DNA of 64,000 nucleotides from Adiantum capillus-veneris (GCA_014529385.2 CM043943.1:157106747-157170746), one strand, 5' to 3'. Counted from the first letter of the stretch, positions 21,259 through 32,927 are shown. Notes: generated by a model from the letters alone, not told the origin. Numbers and translations are program-made.

Positions 21259-23364
21259 CTACCCTACACCTAACTGCTTGCAAAAATGCGCAAAGCTCTC
21301 TGAGGGAAGTCCTTTTGTAAGTAGATCAACAGGATTTTCTGTGGTGTGAACTTTGACAAGCTGAAGTTGCTTATCCTCGAGCATTTCCCTGATGAAATGA
21401 TACTTCACATCCACATGCTTTGTCTTTGAGTGATAAACTGGATTGCGAGCCAATTGTATAGCACTTTGACTATCACAATATAACAAAGGCATCTCTTCTT
21501 TGATTCCCAAGTCTGTAACTAGTCGATTAAGCCAAATTGATTCTTTGCATGCCTCTGATGCTGCAACATATTCAGCCTCTGTAGTAGACTGAGTAACACA
21601 ATCTTGTAATCTAGAACGCCATGATACTGCTCCACCAGCCAATGTAAAGACATACCCTGACGTAGACCTTCGGTTGTCTAAGTCACCTGCATAATCTGAG
21701 TCTGTAAAACCCTTTACACTTAGCTCCTGACTCCCATAGCATATACGCATACTCTTTGTAGCTTTCAGGTATCTCAATATTCCTTTCACTTCCTCCCAAT
21801 GTTTCTTGCCTGGGTTTGACATGTATCGACTTACTACTCCAACTGCAAATGCAATGTCTGGGTGAGTAGCAATCATTGCATACATCAAACTACCCACTGC
21901 AGACGCATATGGAATCTTATCCATTTCAGCTTGTTCTTCCTCAGACACAGGACAATCTTGTTTGCTAAGTTTCACATATGGTGGCAATGGAACACTCAGT
22001 GCCTTTCCCTTCTCCATATTGAAACGTTGCAAAACCTTGTCAATATACTCTGTTTGAGATAACCAAATAAACTTCTTTGATCTGTCTCTCTCAATGCACA
22101 TACCAAGTATATGACTTACCTCACCCATGTCTTTCATGTCAAACGATTTTGCCATCTTTGACTTCAAAGCTGAAATTTCTTCCAAGTGCTTGCCAGCAAT
22201 CAACATGTCATCCACATACAAAATAAGGATCAGCCAACTGCCATCCTTAGCCTTCTTTGTATATAGACAATGATCGAACTCACTACGTTTGTAGCCTTGA
22301 GAAAGCATAAACTTGTGGAATTTATGGTACCATGCCCTCGGTGATTGTTTTAAGCCATAAAGACTCTTTAACAACTGGCATACCCAATCTTCCTTGACTT
22401 TCTCAACAAACCCTTCTGGCTGCTGCATGTAAATTTCCACATCTAAATCACCATGCAAGAACGTTGTCTTGACATCCATTTGGTGCAACACCAAATCTAA
22501 TATGGCAACCAATGCAAGAAAGCATCTCAATGTAGTCATCTTGACCACCGGAGAGAAGACTTTATCAAAGTCAATGCCTTGTTCTTGCTTAAAGCCCTTG
22601 GCAACAAGCCTTGCTTTGTACTTTGGCTGACTATCATGAGCGGTGATCTTATATCTGTAAACCCATTTACAAGGTAGAGCTTTTTTGCCCTGTGGTAATT
22701 TAACTAGCTTCCATGTCTTGTTTTTATGCAGAGCTGTCATCTCTGACTGCATGGCCAATTGCCAATTCCCGGAGTCCTTCATTTGCACTGCTTCCTTGTA
22801 ACATGAAGGCTCATTGCAATCAATCAACATGACATAATTCATAAATGGAACAAACCTATCAGGAGGTCGCGTGACACGTCCAGATCTACGCACAATAGGT
22901 GGCTCAGGCTCAGCCACAACCTGTGGTTCCACTCTATCCTGTCCTTGCTCCTCTTGAGCTCTGACATTTTGTCTTGCACGTGCAGGTCCATCTTCTTGGA
23001 AGACAACTCTTCTAATCTCCTCAACCCTCTCTGGTTTAGAATGATATTTGGATTCATTAAAGTGAACATCATTGCTACGGACAACCTTTCTGGATTCGGG
23101 ATCCCAAAGTCTGTACCCCATCTCACCAGAATTACCATAGCCTAGAAAGATGCACTTTCTACTCTTTGGCTCAAGTTTGTTCCTAAATTCCTTTGGAACG
23201 TGAGTATATGCCTCACAGCCAAAGACTCTGAGATGCTTGTATGAGGGCATTTTGCCTGACCATACCATCTCTAGCACTGAATCCTTCTGCAAAACCTTGC
23301 TAGGAGATCTATTTACAAGATGAACAGCTGTTGATACAGCTTCAGCCCAAAACCCATTTGGCAG
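21259..23364 (-). pseudogene. pol: Copia reverse transcriptase and RNase H
   Basis: A long open frame (677 codons from 23292) carries the copia reverse transcriptase: WVYRYKI, KARLVAKGF, the intact catalytic motif LYVDDMLIAG, and SLYGLKQSPRAWY. Copia RNase H follows (DSDYAGD, STTEAEYVA, KHVDVKYHFI). Homology starts at 23364, directly after a nonsense codon TAG at 23365-23367 that separates it from integrase in the same frame. All catalytic aspartates seen are intact, so this is a lightly damaged, recently active element. Confidence 0.93.
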
Positions 23365-24192
23365 CTATGCATTAGACAACATACTTCTAACCTTCTCTTG
23401 TATGGTCCTATTCATCCTCTCAGCAACACCATTTTGAGGAGGATTGTAAGGCGCAGTAAGTTCACGTTTTATACCTTTTGACTCACAAAAGTCCTGAAAG
23501 GCCTTTGAAACATACTCTCCACCATTGTCAGTGCGTAAGCATTTAAGCTTCTTGCCACTCTGATTCTCCACAAGTGTCACAAACGTTTTGAAAACACTAA
23601 ACACTTCATCCTTGTGCTTGAGAAAGTAAACCCATACTTTCCTCGAGTAATCATCTATAAATGTCATAAAGTAAGAAGCTCCCCCTAGAGATAGGTTAGG
23701 CATAGGTCCACACAAATCACTATGAACAAGTGCCAACTGTGTATCTCTTCTACTACTTCTATGCTTATGTGGCTGCTGTGTTTGCTTACCATACAGACAA
23801 TGTTCATAGAATTCAAAATCATTAAATGAAAAGCCAGGCAAATAACCAGAACGAGACAAGATTTCCATTCCCTTCTTGGACATATGGCCTAACCGGCTAT
23901 GCCACAAAGAAACGTTCGGCTGCTCGGTTACATTGATTACATTTTTAGAGACATTTGATACATAAATCATGTAAAGTCCTCCAGACTTTACTCCATGTGC
24001 TACTGTCATAGAACCCTTGGATATCTTCCACATGTTCTGTCCAAAAATGGTGACGTAGCTAGCATCATCAAGTAAACCTGTGCTGATCAAGCTCTTTGTA
24101 ATTGCGGGAACATGTCTCACATTCTTCAGCGTGAAAGAAGAGCCATTCTGAAACTTCAATTGAACATCTCCAACACCTAAAATCTCACATGT
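23365..24192 (-). pseudogene. pol: Copia protease C-part and integrase
   Basis: Same frame as gag. The protease tail (LKNVRHVPAITKSLIS) is followed by the integrase zinc module (WHSRLGHMSKKGM ... HCLYGKQ) and catalytic core: HSDLCGPM, FIDDYSRKVW, RTDNGGEY, and NGVAERMNRT for the Glu. The zinc module's second half reads YEHCLYGKQ, so its first Cys appears replaced (FYEHC against the usual C-x2-C). A TAG closes the frame at 23365. Confidence 0.9.
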
Positions 24193-25238
24193 CTACCCAT
24201 TGCCTAGCCGAACATGATCTTTAGTGGTCACATAAGAGGTAAACCACTCCTTGTTTGGAGACACATGAAGTGATGCCCCTGAGTCTATAATCCAGTCACT
24301 CAGTGCATTTCCATCAGATGCTGTAAGAAGAACTGAGTCCATTGTATTCTTCAAGAAGTAGATGTCTCCTAACACTAGACTGTCATCCTCTACAACAGTG
24401 TTTGTCACATTTATTTCTTGAATCTTCACTGAGGACTTGTTCTTCTCACCATGGTCTTCAGCTTTCTCTTTGCCTTTCTCTGCTTTCCATTCTCTGCAGT
24501 CTCTTTTCATGTGACCCTTTTTGCCACAATGGTAGCATTCTATGTCACTCTTGCCTTTAGCACTGCGGGACTTGCTACGAGACTGGTTCCTCTTTCCACC
24601 TTTGTACTTTTCTTTGGTCCTTCCCCTGACAACTAAGGTTGTTCCTTTGCCTTTGTCCATTGTCTTTCTATTGGTTTCTTCAGTAAGCAGAATTCCTTCT
24701 ACACCTGCTATGTTCAAACCATCTGGAGGTGCAGAATTACTCAAAGCTGTGCGAAAAGTGTCCCAACTTTTCGGCAATGTGATCAACAGGAACATAGCTC
24801 TAACAGGTTCATCAAACTTGACACCTTGAGCTGACAACTGACTATAGATTGTGTTGAATTCATTCAGATGATTGGACATAGGTGTCCCTTCTTTCATCTT
24901 CAAGTCAACAAGCTTCTTAAGCCAGTATACCTGTGAAGCTGCACTCTGCTTCTCATAAAGATCACTCAGCTTTAACCATGCTTGATAAGCTGACATCTCG
25001 TCTGCTACATTGAAGTAAACGCTTTCTGCCAAAGTCAGCATAATGGTAGAAAGTGCCAATTCATCCATTTCGCTCCATTCATCTTTGTCCATATCTTTTG
25101 GTTTTATCCCCTTGAGCTTTATAGGTTTTATCTGCTTCTTTTGTACAACACGTGCCAAATCTGCTGCTTCCACAATGGGAAATTGGTTCCATCCAGCTTC
25201 TTGATATTGTAAAGAGCAGTGTCCTGTGATCTAGCCAT
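24193..25238 (-). pseudogene. gag: Copia gag with zinc knuckle and protease start
   Basis: The likely start ATG is at 25238 (MARSQDTALYNIKKLDG, then NFPLWKQQIW, the usual copia gag N-terminus). About 90 bases later one base is missing, shifting to the frame that is open from 25173. UBN2-type gag helices follow, then the zinc knuckle CYHCGKKGHMKRDC and the protease site WIIDSGASLHV. A TAG at 24193-24195 stops the frame within the protease. Confidence 0.9.
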
Positions 25239-26324
25239 AGCTACACTTCACAGTAGTTTACTTTCCTAGGAAAAATTCGGCAGAGTTTCCCCTGTAAACT
25301 AACCTCTGAACCAATATCAACCTGTCAAATGAACCAAGAAAGCTTCATATTCTGCAGAAATTTTGGGAGAGTCTCCTTTGTAAAATGGCTCTGGTGTACT
25401 AAAAACAGACCAAAAAACAGCTCAAAAAACCACTGTTCTCTCTAACACTGTAAGCTGTGGGTAAACCTGTCCTGCACCTGTACTGTCTCTCACTGTCCTG
25501 TCACTGTCCTGTAAGCATAGAATGCGACAATGCCTCAACGGCAGTAAAGCAAAGATGCAATCCCAACTGTCTAACTCATAGTCAATACATCCTAGCTGCC
25601 TATCTAAGGGTGCTCGAGGGATCGCTCCAAGACCTGTATCACCGAAAGGATCTCAACATTCGAGAATCCCCCAGCTCAATAAAACCTCACTCGACCCTCA
25701 ACAAAGGCTGCAGTAAATCTGACAGTACATAGACTTCCCACAAAGTCATACATCCACAAATTTCCCACTGTATGCTGTAACCGCTGCGATGGTTGTTTGC
25801 TGCGTGACTCACAACCAGCAAACCCTCAACAGACATACATCATCTCTGACAATACATCCCATGTGGAAGTACTTGCAATGTTAGGATGAAATCTGGAATA
25901 TCAAGCAGCAAACACAAGCTACCTGATGAACTAGTGGATGTCGCCTACAGTCTGTGTGTAGATGCGCCTGTGTCGTATGTGACATGCCTCCAAGAACTGT
26001 GAGTCGTCCTTCGATGTGTAGATAGCCACAAATCAACACTCTGGGAGTGTCGATATCCTCAGCACCTATAGTAGTAGGCCGAAAACCCCAAATTTACAGA
26101 GTCGGATCTGCACCCGCCGAGACCACGTAGTCGAAAATGCCCTGCGCAGACCTTTGTTGAAGCCGAACGGTGGCCGAGATGACCTCAGAATGAAATTCTG
26201 AGAACACCAAGTCCTTCGGTCTCTCCCACAAGATTTGGGGCCGTGTCTTCGCCTGTCGAATTTCACTCCAATCTGAGCTGGTGACTCTAGCCTCCTGCAG
26301 TGCTGCCCCGAGCCTCGATCTGAG
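25239..26324 (-). other. Copia 5' leader
   Basis: About 1.1 kb between primer site and gag start. There is no long open frame and no recognised motif; this is probably untranslated leader. Confidence 0.7.
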
Positions 26325-26336
26325 CTCTGATACCAG
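26325..26336 (-). other. Copia primer-binding site, initiator tRNA-Met
   Basis: On the minus strand TGGTATCAGAGC lies one base after the 5' LTR end. This is the classic complement of plant initiator tRNA-Met used by copia elements. Confidence 0.95.
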
Positions 26337-26337
26337 T

Positions 26338-26531
26338 TGAAGGAGTACGAGCGGAAGTGCGACGCGAGAGAGAGAGTGCGATAAGAAGAGCACGACGATA
26401 TGGTGAACTCGCTCTACTGTAATGTGTAGAGCATAGTGAGTTCTTATTAGGTTTTTACAAAAGAATATGTGTACATACCTGGCGGCCCGCCCACTTACCT
26501 AGGCGACCACATTGGGCTTTATACCCCAACA
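26338..26531 (-). repeat. 5' LTR of the copia element
   Basis: 194 bp, the mate of 20978-21169. A minus-strand TATAAA lies at 26518-26523. Differences from the 3' LTR: one extra GA and three substitutions. Confidence 0.95.
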
Positions 26532-26964
26532 ATGGCTACTTGCAATAGGGGCTAAGCAGGATTGGGGGAGCAGGGTGTTCACCTTGCCTGACAAGGAGAG
26601 AGGGAGACAAGTGGTGCTTGATTTGAAGACCAAAGAGAGCCGTTTTCACCCTGTGGCAGAAAAAGACAAAGGTGGTACGACAAGCTATGAATATGAGACA
26701 GAGACAGCCTATGATGAGGGCTACACAGATACTGAGGAAGAGGAAAGCGAGGATGATATGCTAAAGATAGATGCCAACTTGTTTGGGGTCACTATTGAAG
26801 GCTCCCATGTAAAAGGGGAGGTGCAACCACAGGTTGGTAGCATAGGTGTGGAGGAGGTAACTGCTATGCTAAGCAAAGATTTGACCAAGAAAGAGAGAGA
26901 AGGCTATGTTGAGCTGTGTGCCTCTTTTCAGAATTTATTTGTGACAAAGTACGAGGATCTATGA
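26532..26964 (+). pseudogene. Gypsy protease C-part and protease-RT linker
   Basis: Continues the frame cut at 20977: LAIGAKQDWG follows GRPW across the copia. An acidic linker (TEEEESEDDM) and the segment SKDLTKKEREGYVEL lead towards reverse transcriptase. A TGA at 26962 interrupts the frame. The equivalent linker survives on the minus strand near 49590, showing the two gypsy copies are relatives. Confidence 0.85.
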
Positions 26965-27738
26965 GGAGCAAAGGGTGTAGAGCACAAGATAGTTCTTAAA
27001 GAAGGGTGCAAACCAAAGGTGCAGAAGCTAAGGAGGTCAGGGGAGATTCAGAAGGAGGCTCTTTGGCAGGAGATTAACCAATTGTTAGATGCAGGTATCA
27101 TATACCCCGTGAAGGAGTCGGAGTGGGTTTCTCCAGTGGTTATCACCCCTAAGAAGAATGGAAAATGGCGGGTGTGTATTGATTACAAGCCATTGAATGC
27201 AGTGACCAAGAGAAACCACTACCCGCTGCCGTTCCAAGATGAAATCTTAAATCAGGTAGTAGGTCATGAGAGGTACTCTATTATCGATGGATTTTCAGGG
27301 TACTTTCAGATAGGGATTGCTCTTGAAGACCAGTTGAAGACGAAATTTATCTCTCCATGGGGATGCTTTGCCTATCGCAAGATGCCGTTTGGTTTAGTGA
27401 ATGCCTATGCCACCTTCCAAGACTGGATGAATAGGGTGTTTGGTCCCTACTTGGGCAGGTTCATTAGAGTTTTCATGGATGGCATTGCATGTTATAGCTC
27501 AAGGGTGGATCATTTGTCAAAGTTGCAGCTATGTTTTCAAAGGCTGGACGAAGAAGGAGGTCAGTTAAACCCTAAGAAGTGCAAGCTAGCCCAACCTCGA
27601 GCGCAGGTGCTAGTATTGATGGAGCCTCCCTCTAGTGCGCAAGGCTTGGCCTCCTTTGTACATAAGCTAAAGTACTTGTCGCGTTTTTTCTGGATGCTGT
27701 CACAGTATGTGTATCCTCTCCAAAAGAGGGCTCAATAG
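26965..27738 (+). pseudogene. pol: Gypsy reverse transcriptase, catalytic site lost
   Basis: A typical gypsy reverse transcriptase: VQKLRRSGEIQKEALW, VVITPKKNGKWRVCIDYK, FSGYFQIGI, KMPFGLVNAYATFQDW. The catalytic box reads FMDG (27472-27483) instead of F/Y-x-D-D, so the second Asp is gone. After NPKKCKLAQPRAQ some thirty residues of the usual thumb are missing before SSAQGLASFVHKLKYLSRFF. TAG at 27736 ends the frame. The protein cannot be active. Confidence 0.92.
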
Positions 27739-28260
27739 GTGCATGGTTTTGAATGGGATGAAGGTGCTCAAGAAGCTTTTGACAGGGTGAAAGAAATTTG
27801 TGTCAGCTACCAACTATGTGCCCTCCAAGCCAAGAGGATGATTTCTATGTGTCAATGATGGTAGGTACCGTGGCTATTGGGGCGGTGTTACTTCAGAAGG
27901 TAGGAAGGAGCTATAAACCTATCTACTTCGAAAGCAGGGCGATAAGTCCTGGAGAAGTGGCTTACACTAGAGCGGAGCAGTGGGTCATGGCATTGGTTTT
28001 TGCTTGTAGAAAGTTCAAAGTGCACCTCATAGTGCGTAAGTTTTATGTGTTGACGGCTAACAATCTATTGCCAGAAATAGTACTACACTTGAAGCCAGGG
28101 AAGCGGATCATGAAGTGGGTGATAGAGTTGCAAGAATTCGAGTTCAAGTTCAAGATTGACCATACAAGTCGGTCCCATTTGGCGGACATTTTGGTCAGCA
28201 AGGCCGTAGTTTTGCCAATTTATCCAAGAGTGGTGCGAGATGAAGCCAAAGAGGAGCCCG
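27739..28260 (+). pseudogene. pol: Gypsy RNase H (first)
   Basis: After a shift near 27830 the frame shows FYVSMMVGTVAIGAVLLQ, YKPIYFESRAISPGEVAYTRAEQW (catalytic Glu region), FYVLTANNLLPEI and FEFKFKIDHTSRSHLAD, the usual gypsy RNase H order. The N-terminal catalytic Asp is replaced (VSMMV where VDASD-like sequence is expected). The frame continues into the second RNase H and is then broken by the nested insertion. Confidence 0.85.
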
Positions 28261-28312
28261 ACTTGATGGGAGCTTTTACCATGTGGTTTGATGGTGCATA
28301 TAGGAGGGTGAT
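28261..28312 (+). pseudogene. Second RNase H, N-terminal piece
   Basis: FTMWFDGAYRRV is the start of an archaeal-type RNase H domain (first catalytic Asp in WFDGA). The nested element begins at 28313; the domain resumes at 35550 after the duplicated GTGAT. The junction joins in frame when the insertion is removed. Confidence 0.85.
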
Positions 28313-28543
28313 TTTGCACATCTATCGCACGTGTCAATGCAAGGAACTTGCCGATACACTGTGTGCGAGCCGCAAATGGCTCCAAGCACACAACAAGCCT
28401 AAACTAGTAAGCTCAAAGATGGCGATGGTGTGTCACTCACCACTCTACGCTTGCTGTCGTGGAGGATTCCTCACCGCGAAGAAGAGGAAGACGCCGCGCT
28501 CAACCACCTCGCCGCCGTCGTGCCACCGCAATGCTTGATCTCA

Positions 28544-28575
<32 letters not shown>

Positions 28576-28894
28576 CGCATACACACACACACACACAAGG
28601 AGATGAAGGAGAAGAAGATGGAGATGGAGCAGGAGCACTCTTCAATTGCACAAATGAGAGAATGAGTGAATTTTAGGTTTAGTTGAATTTTATATGAGCT
28701 CGCCCTATTCACACTTGGACGCCCATGCTTAGCCAACTAATCCCTTGAATGTTCCAGTTAGAGTGCGCCTCTCATTGGCGATCACTCTTACCCTTTTCCT
28801 ATTGGACCAACAATCCCGGTACCTGACTCTACCAAATAAATAATACAACGTCCGTCCTAGGTGATAGGGTGTCCGTGAGCCATGAGGGTTAACA
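28313..28894 (-). repeat. 3' LTR of the nested element
   Basis: 582 bp. Read on the minus strand it begins TGTTAACCCTCATGGC; the outer end is degenerate (GTGCAAA instead of CACACA). A CT/GT microsatellite lies at about 28540-28596. A possible TATA-like TATAAAA context is weakened to TATAAAATTC on the minus strand near 28690. Confidence 0.88.
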
Positions 28895-30289
28895 TGCCCC
28901 CCTTCTTGATGTAGATTCCGTCCTCAGAAGCTATTGAGTTGAAGCTCGTTGGTTGAGGTGGAAGAGCATTTGAGATGAATGTCCTTAGCCTTCTTCGGTC
29001 ACTGCAAAATCAAACAACATTGGCACAGTAATTGCATTCTCATATACAATTAAAAAGCATATGCAATTTTAGGCAGACAAATTGATTGGTAGCATAATTC
29101 TAAACCATTTGTCAACAATAAACATTAAATTGTAATATAATCAAATGCATAAACAGTTGTAAAGATAAACAATTAAACAAATCTGGGGTCGCTAATTTAA
29201 CGATCGAAAGGAACTAAAGATCGACTATTAATACCATGGGTAAGCTTCTCAATTTTCTCTGGTCAATTAAGTTGTTTAATCGCAAGAGCCAAGTATTTCA
29301 TGTTCGAGGCTGACTAGAGGCTATACCTAGAAGACCTTATAGTTAAGCTATGATAAAAGGAATTTCTCATGAAACATCGCCTAACTGATTACTTTTTCTT
29401 TGATCCCCCAAAGTATTTTCACAGTGATTCAATTTTGATGTGTGTGCTTATTTTGTATGCCTTGGGTTTTTTTGCTTTTCAAGGAAAAGCGCCCACAGTG
29501 GGAACCTCTAGGGCTCTAGTACCATAGGCGATACATGTGAGTGAAGTACCAAATCAAGCTGAGATTTAGCTTCTAGCTTAAGATTTTACATTGTGGCACT
29601 TTGATTTTTTTGTTTGTTCATTTTCAGCATTTTAATTTTGTAACTTTGGGGGGTCATGTAACACTGTTACCCTCCCCAGGCTCATCACACTAGTAAACTC
29701 CCTTTATAATACTCAAGCTAAAGGTCAATAGGGACTAAGCCCACTAGAAAACCCTAGTACATTTCACACAATGGTGCCTAAATCGGATTAAGAACCTAAG
29801 TAACCATTGATTATTAGAAAGGCATGCCCCATGGTATTAAGAGAAGATCTCTAACACCTAGCTTGGTCAAACTAGCTTAGTTGGACTGCTTGATTTTTAA
29901 ACCTAGACAAGTGATTATAAAAAAAAAAATTACATTCAATTTAATGTTTGGTACTAAGAAAATGTGTTGAATATTATGCTACCAATCACAATTAAAGCAG
30001 ACAAACATGGATGCAAAAAGATAAGGGGCAATGCTAATGGACAAGAAACACCTATTTGCGTTGATAATTGCACTTGATTTGAAGAGTGAGTCGAGATAAA
30101 GATTCCATGAAGGTCCAAATCCTAACAACAGTAACATGCTCCTGTACACACTAGGAAACACAAAGAATACCTCTAGGAGACACATCAGTGGAAAAAGGTA
30201 CCAACACTTATTGAACACAATTAAAAAACATAAGGAACCCTAACTTAATTATTTGCACTCCCCTTAGAGAGTCAAGCGAATAGGATATT
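28895..30289 (-). other. 3' untranslated region of the nested element
   Basis: The polypurine tract AAGAAGGGGGG (minus strand, 28897-28907) abuts the 3' LTR. The rest matches 8500-9578 of the first element in reverse complement and has no credible reading frame. Confidence 0.75.
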
Positions 30290-30691
30290 TTAGAGATTGG
30301 GGGGAAATCCTAAGGCTAAACCCCTATCCTTGTCGTCGAGATAAACAAAGTCATCATCCATGAGACCATATGTGCCATCTGTGTAGTCATGTAAATCTTC
30401 TTCTTCATCATAGGTACCCATGTTTACTAAGAAGGTCACTAGACACCTATAGTCATCTTGGTCAAAAGGGTAGGCTTGTGCAATGGGAGAAACTCTCTCT
30501 ACTAAGTATGGATCAGTCATGGTCAAGAGACGTATCAGCCATTCTAACTCCTCGCAATTCCTCTCACATGCTAGCGTACCTACCACCCATTCACATGCAA
30601 GCACCGGAAAGACCATGTGAAACATTTGTGAAAAGTAACAAGGGAACCTCTCACCCAAGGCAGGAGTGGATGACTCTAGCGTACTAGCCAT
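30290..30691 (-). CDS. Possible accessory gene in the retroelement 3' region (133 aa)
   Basis: An open minus-strand frame from ATG 30691 (MASTLESSTPALGERF) to 30290; an upstream in-frame ATG at 30727 would add 12 residues. It has a hydrophobic middle (MFHMVFPVLACEWVVGTLAC), an acidic, Asp-rich C-terminal third (DEEEDLHDYTDGTYGLMDDD), three Cys and three Trp. About 140 bases upstream lies a TATA box (30827-30835), so it may have its own promoter. The equivalent region of the first element lacks the frame. I do not recognise the family. It could be a captured host fragment or an accessory gene. Confidence 0.5.
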   Translation of the reverse strand: MASTLESSTPALGERFPCYFSQMFHMVFPVLACEWVVGTLACERNCEELEWLIRLLTMTDPYLVERVSPIAQAYPFDQDDYRCLVTFLVNMGTYDEEEDLHDYTDGTYGLMDDDFVYLDDKDRGLALGFPPNL

Positions 30692-30826
30692 ATCTGTACA
30701 CGCAAATAGATGATGGTTAGAGTGCAAACATTACAAGGGTCATGTTCTTGTGCATAATGTGTTTTTATGATTTTGTGTTATGGCTCTTGCTCTTTTACTT
30801 TTTTACTTGTTTTTGTGAGTATAAGG

Positions 30827-30835
30827 CTTTATATA
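30827..30835 (-). promoter_or_regulatory. TATA box upstream of the accessory frame
   Basis: Minus-strand TATATAAAG in the context GGAATGTATATATAAAGCC, matching GGAATGTACATATAAAGC at 8041-8057 of the first element. It sits about 135 bases before the accessory ATG and about 90 bases after an internal purine tract (30918-30928). Confidence 0.5.
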
Positions 30836-31186
30836 TACATTCCCTAAGATTGGAGATTGAGATGTCAGGGAGGAAGGTTGAGAGGGAAGCAAGTGAATGA
30901 TGGATGTAAGCAAACACTCCCCCCTTCCTTGGGTAGATCATACCTTTTGGAATGATGTCGTTACCTTTTGAAACCAATTGTTCCAAGTTGTTATGGGTGA
31001 AGGCTTTAACCAATAGTTTTCAACCGCCCTATGCGTTTCATCTAGTTACAAGGGTGGTAAGGTACTCTCCCATTATTTTATTTGCAACATTGTTATAGGT
31101 GGTGAACTTACAATGGGAGGTGCAAACTCTTTCTTGCTTGTATAGATATGTACAATGGTAGGTGGACCTTGTGTTGAAGCTTCTAT

Positions 31187-31831
31187 TTATGTATAGGAAC
31201 TACATGAAGAGCAAGAAGCTTCATTTGATTTCGCTGTTCCTGAGCTAGGTGAAACAAATCGTTCTTTCTTTGGTACCCAAACTAGCTCTGGAGTAGGTGT
31301 GTAGCATTCCGTGATTTTTTCCTTTCCGCGATCTTGAATTTGTTTTGGAGCCACAGGATTGAGCTCACATGGGCCCGGTGACAAGTAAGAGCACAATTTA
31401 TGTTTTGGCACCCAGATTTGATCATTTCCTTTATAGTAGCCTTGGACTTCCAATAGTTTTTCAAGAATCCAGCGCAACGTTTCTTTACATTTCTTGGGGC
31501 GAATGGGACGTCTCTTAGTAGGCTCCTGTCTTTTAGCACTGGCTATGGTCGCTAAAGAAGCTTTAGGGACCCACTTGTATGTTTTCTTTGTTATATTGGG
31601 ATGGGTCTTGTGTATCTCAAGCTTTATTTCAACTACAGTAGTTGAAGCTCTAGAGAGTTGGGCTATGGGGAGATATAGTTCAACCTCTTGGACATGCAAT
31701 GTTTTGGGTTTTATTTTCTTAAAAGACAATATCTCAGGGACTATGGCTTGAGTGGTAGGGCTAAGAGTTGGTTTCTGTGTTGTGACACCCCCTATCCCCC
31801 AATCAATAGTGTATTGGTGGCTACCATCCAC
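31187..31831 (-). pseudogene. W-V-P-K repeat tail of the nested element
   Basis: Homologous to the C-terminal tail of 6496-7947: YKWVPKAS, LRWILEKL, QIWVPKHK and LVWVPKKE at the same spacing, within a lysine-rich background. The second repeat has lost Pro-Lys. The preceding protease-like domain runs into it with a one-step frameshift near 31800 (INLGRTWM then DWGIGG). The frame stops at 31187; related sequence continues to about 30900 (GMIYPRKGGVF). Confidence 0.75.
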
Positions 31832-32407
31832 GTGCGTCCTAGGTTTATATTACCCTCCATAGTTCCAACAAGAATGACCAAAAAGTCTTGAGCTACAACC
31901 CCATTGTAATAATTGACAGAAGTGTGCCAAATTCCAAAAACCAAAGTTTTTTTCTTGTTGACACCCTTGACTTGGATAATACTCTCAGATAAAGGTGGCT
32001 TCCCTAACTGACACCACACCCCATATAATAGCATATTATATTTAGCACCTGTGTCCAATAAAGCATTATATAGCACTTTTCCATAGGTGCTGTTTAGTTC
32101 AATAAGGTATCGTAGAGGTGTGTTAGAGTCCAACCAATCCTCGTCGGTTTCAACGTGGAATTCATGCGTGACTCCAATGTTAGTCTCTCGTTTTCGTCTT
32201 ATGCATTGTTGTCGCTCCTTAGCCTCAGCTTGAGCTTGTATCTTCTTCAATTCTGTTTGTGCCTTGGCTGTTTTTTTTGTATGTATGGCACGTAGCTCCT
32301 CTTGGCTTAAAGGATCATAGTATCTTTTAAATTTGCTCCCATTGAGGAATCCAATGGTTTCAACTCCATCAAGAGTCTCCACACGAATGGTTCCTTGCGG
32401 GGTCTTT
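31792..32407 (-). pseudogene. Integrase C-terminal tail fused to a second aspartic-protease-like domain
   Basis: The start GTIRVETLDGVETIGFLNGSKFKRYY matches the end of a gypsy integrase. A charged, alanine/glutamine-rich helix (LKKIQAQAEAKERQQ) follows. From about codon 105 a retropepsin-like core appears: NALLDTGAKYNML with an intact D-T-G (32047-32055), then a closing loop INLGRTWM in place of ILGRPWM. It lies after protease 1 and before the W-V-P-K tail. The plus-strand copy at 54180-55370 has the same order, so a post-integrase protease belongs to this lineage. Protease 1 joins the integrase tail here through a deletion that removed reverse transcriptase to integrase core. Confidence 0.75.
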
Positions 32408-32423
32408 GTTCTTTAGATGACGG

Positions 32424-32890
32424 TCAAACCATTGTGTTTCCTAGAGGATGTGTTTGACCAGTCACAAGATCCACTCGAATGATAGAATCTTGGAACTGCA
32501 AGTAGACATGGTTTTTAGACCAGTCATGCACCATTTTTGCTTCCCTCATGGAAGGACGTCCTAAGATCATCTCCGATGCCATAGTGTGTTTGGAGAAATC
32601 CATAACAATGAAGGTAAATCTTATTTTATGTCCAAAGACCTTGATCTTGAGATCTTCTAGCATCCCAATATGTTTAACAATAGACCCATTGGCCATCTTC
32701 ACTACTATGGTTGTGGTCACAAGGTGAGGTCTTCCCATAGTTTCTCAACAATTTTTAATCACAATGCTAACCCCCGCGCCACCATCAAGGATTCCCTTCA
32801 CAGTTAATCCCTTAGTAGTGATTGGTATGGTCGCATTGGATTCATCACCCTCAAAGTATTGTCCTAACTTATTAACAAGTATTTCTATAA
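32424..32890 (-). pseudogene. Protease 1 of the nested element
   Basis: Closely related to 6580-7010: LGQYFEGDESNAT, GILDGGAGVSIV (again D-G-G), then a TGA at 32745-32747 where the relative has Trp, and the continuation TTTIVVKMANGSI and EMILGRPSM. The frame ends at 32424 shortly after the conserved RVDLVTG. The D-G-G state therefore predates the split of the two copies. Confidence 0.85.
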
Positions 32891-32927
32891 CAAGGTTCTC
32901 ATATATGTTGGGTTATGGATCTAAGTG

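Larger units (their letters stand above)
20978..26531 (-). mobile_element. Ty1/copia element nested in the gypsy protease gene
   Basis: Short LTRs (192 and 194 bp) lie at 20978-21169 and 26338-26531, with a 5-bp target duplication ATGGC at 20973-20977 and 26532-26536. On the minus strand the order is LTR, initiator tRNA-Met primer site, leader, gag, protease, integrase, reverse transcriptase, RNase H, purine tract, LTR, i.e. the copia order. The coding region is nearly intact: one frameshift near the start and two nonsense codons. LTRs differ by three substitutions and a GA unit, so it is much younger than its gypsy host. Confidence 0.96.
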
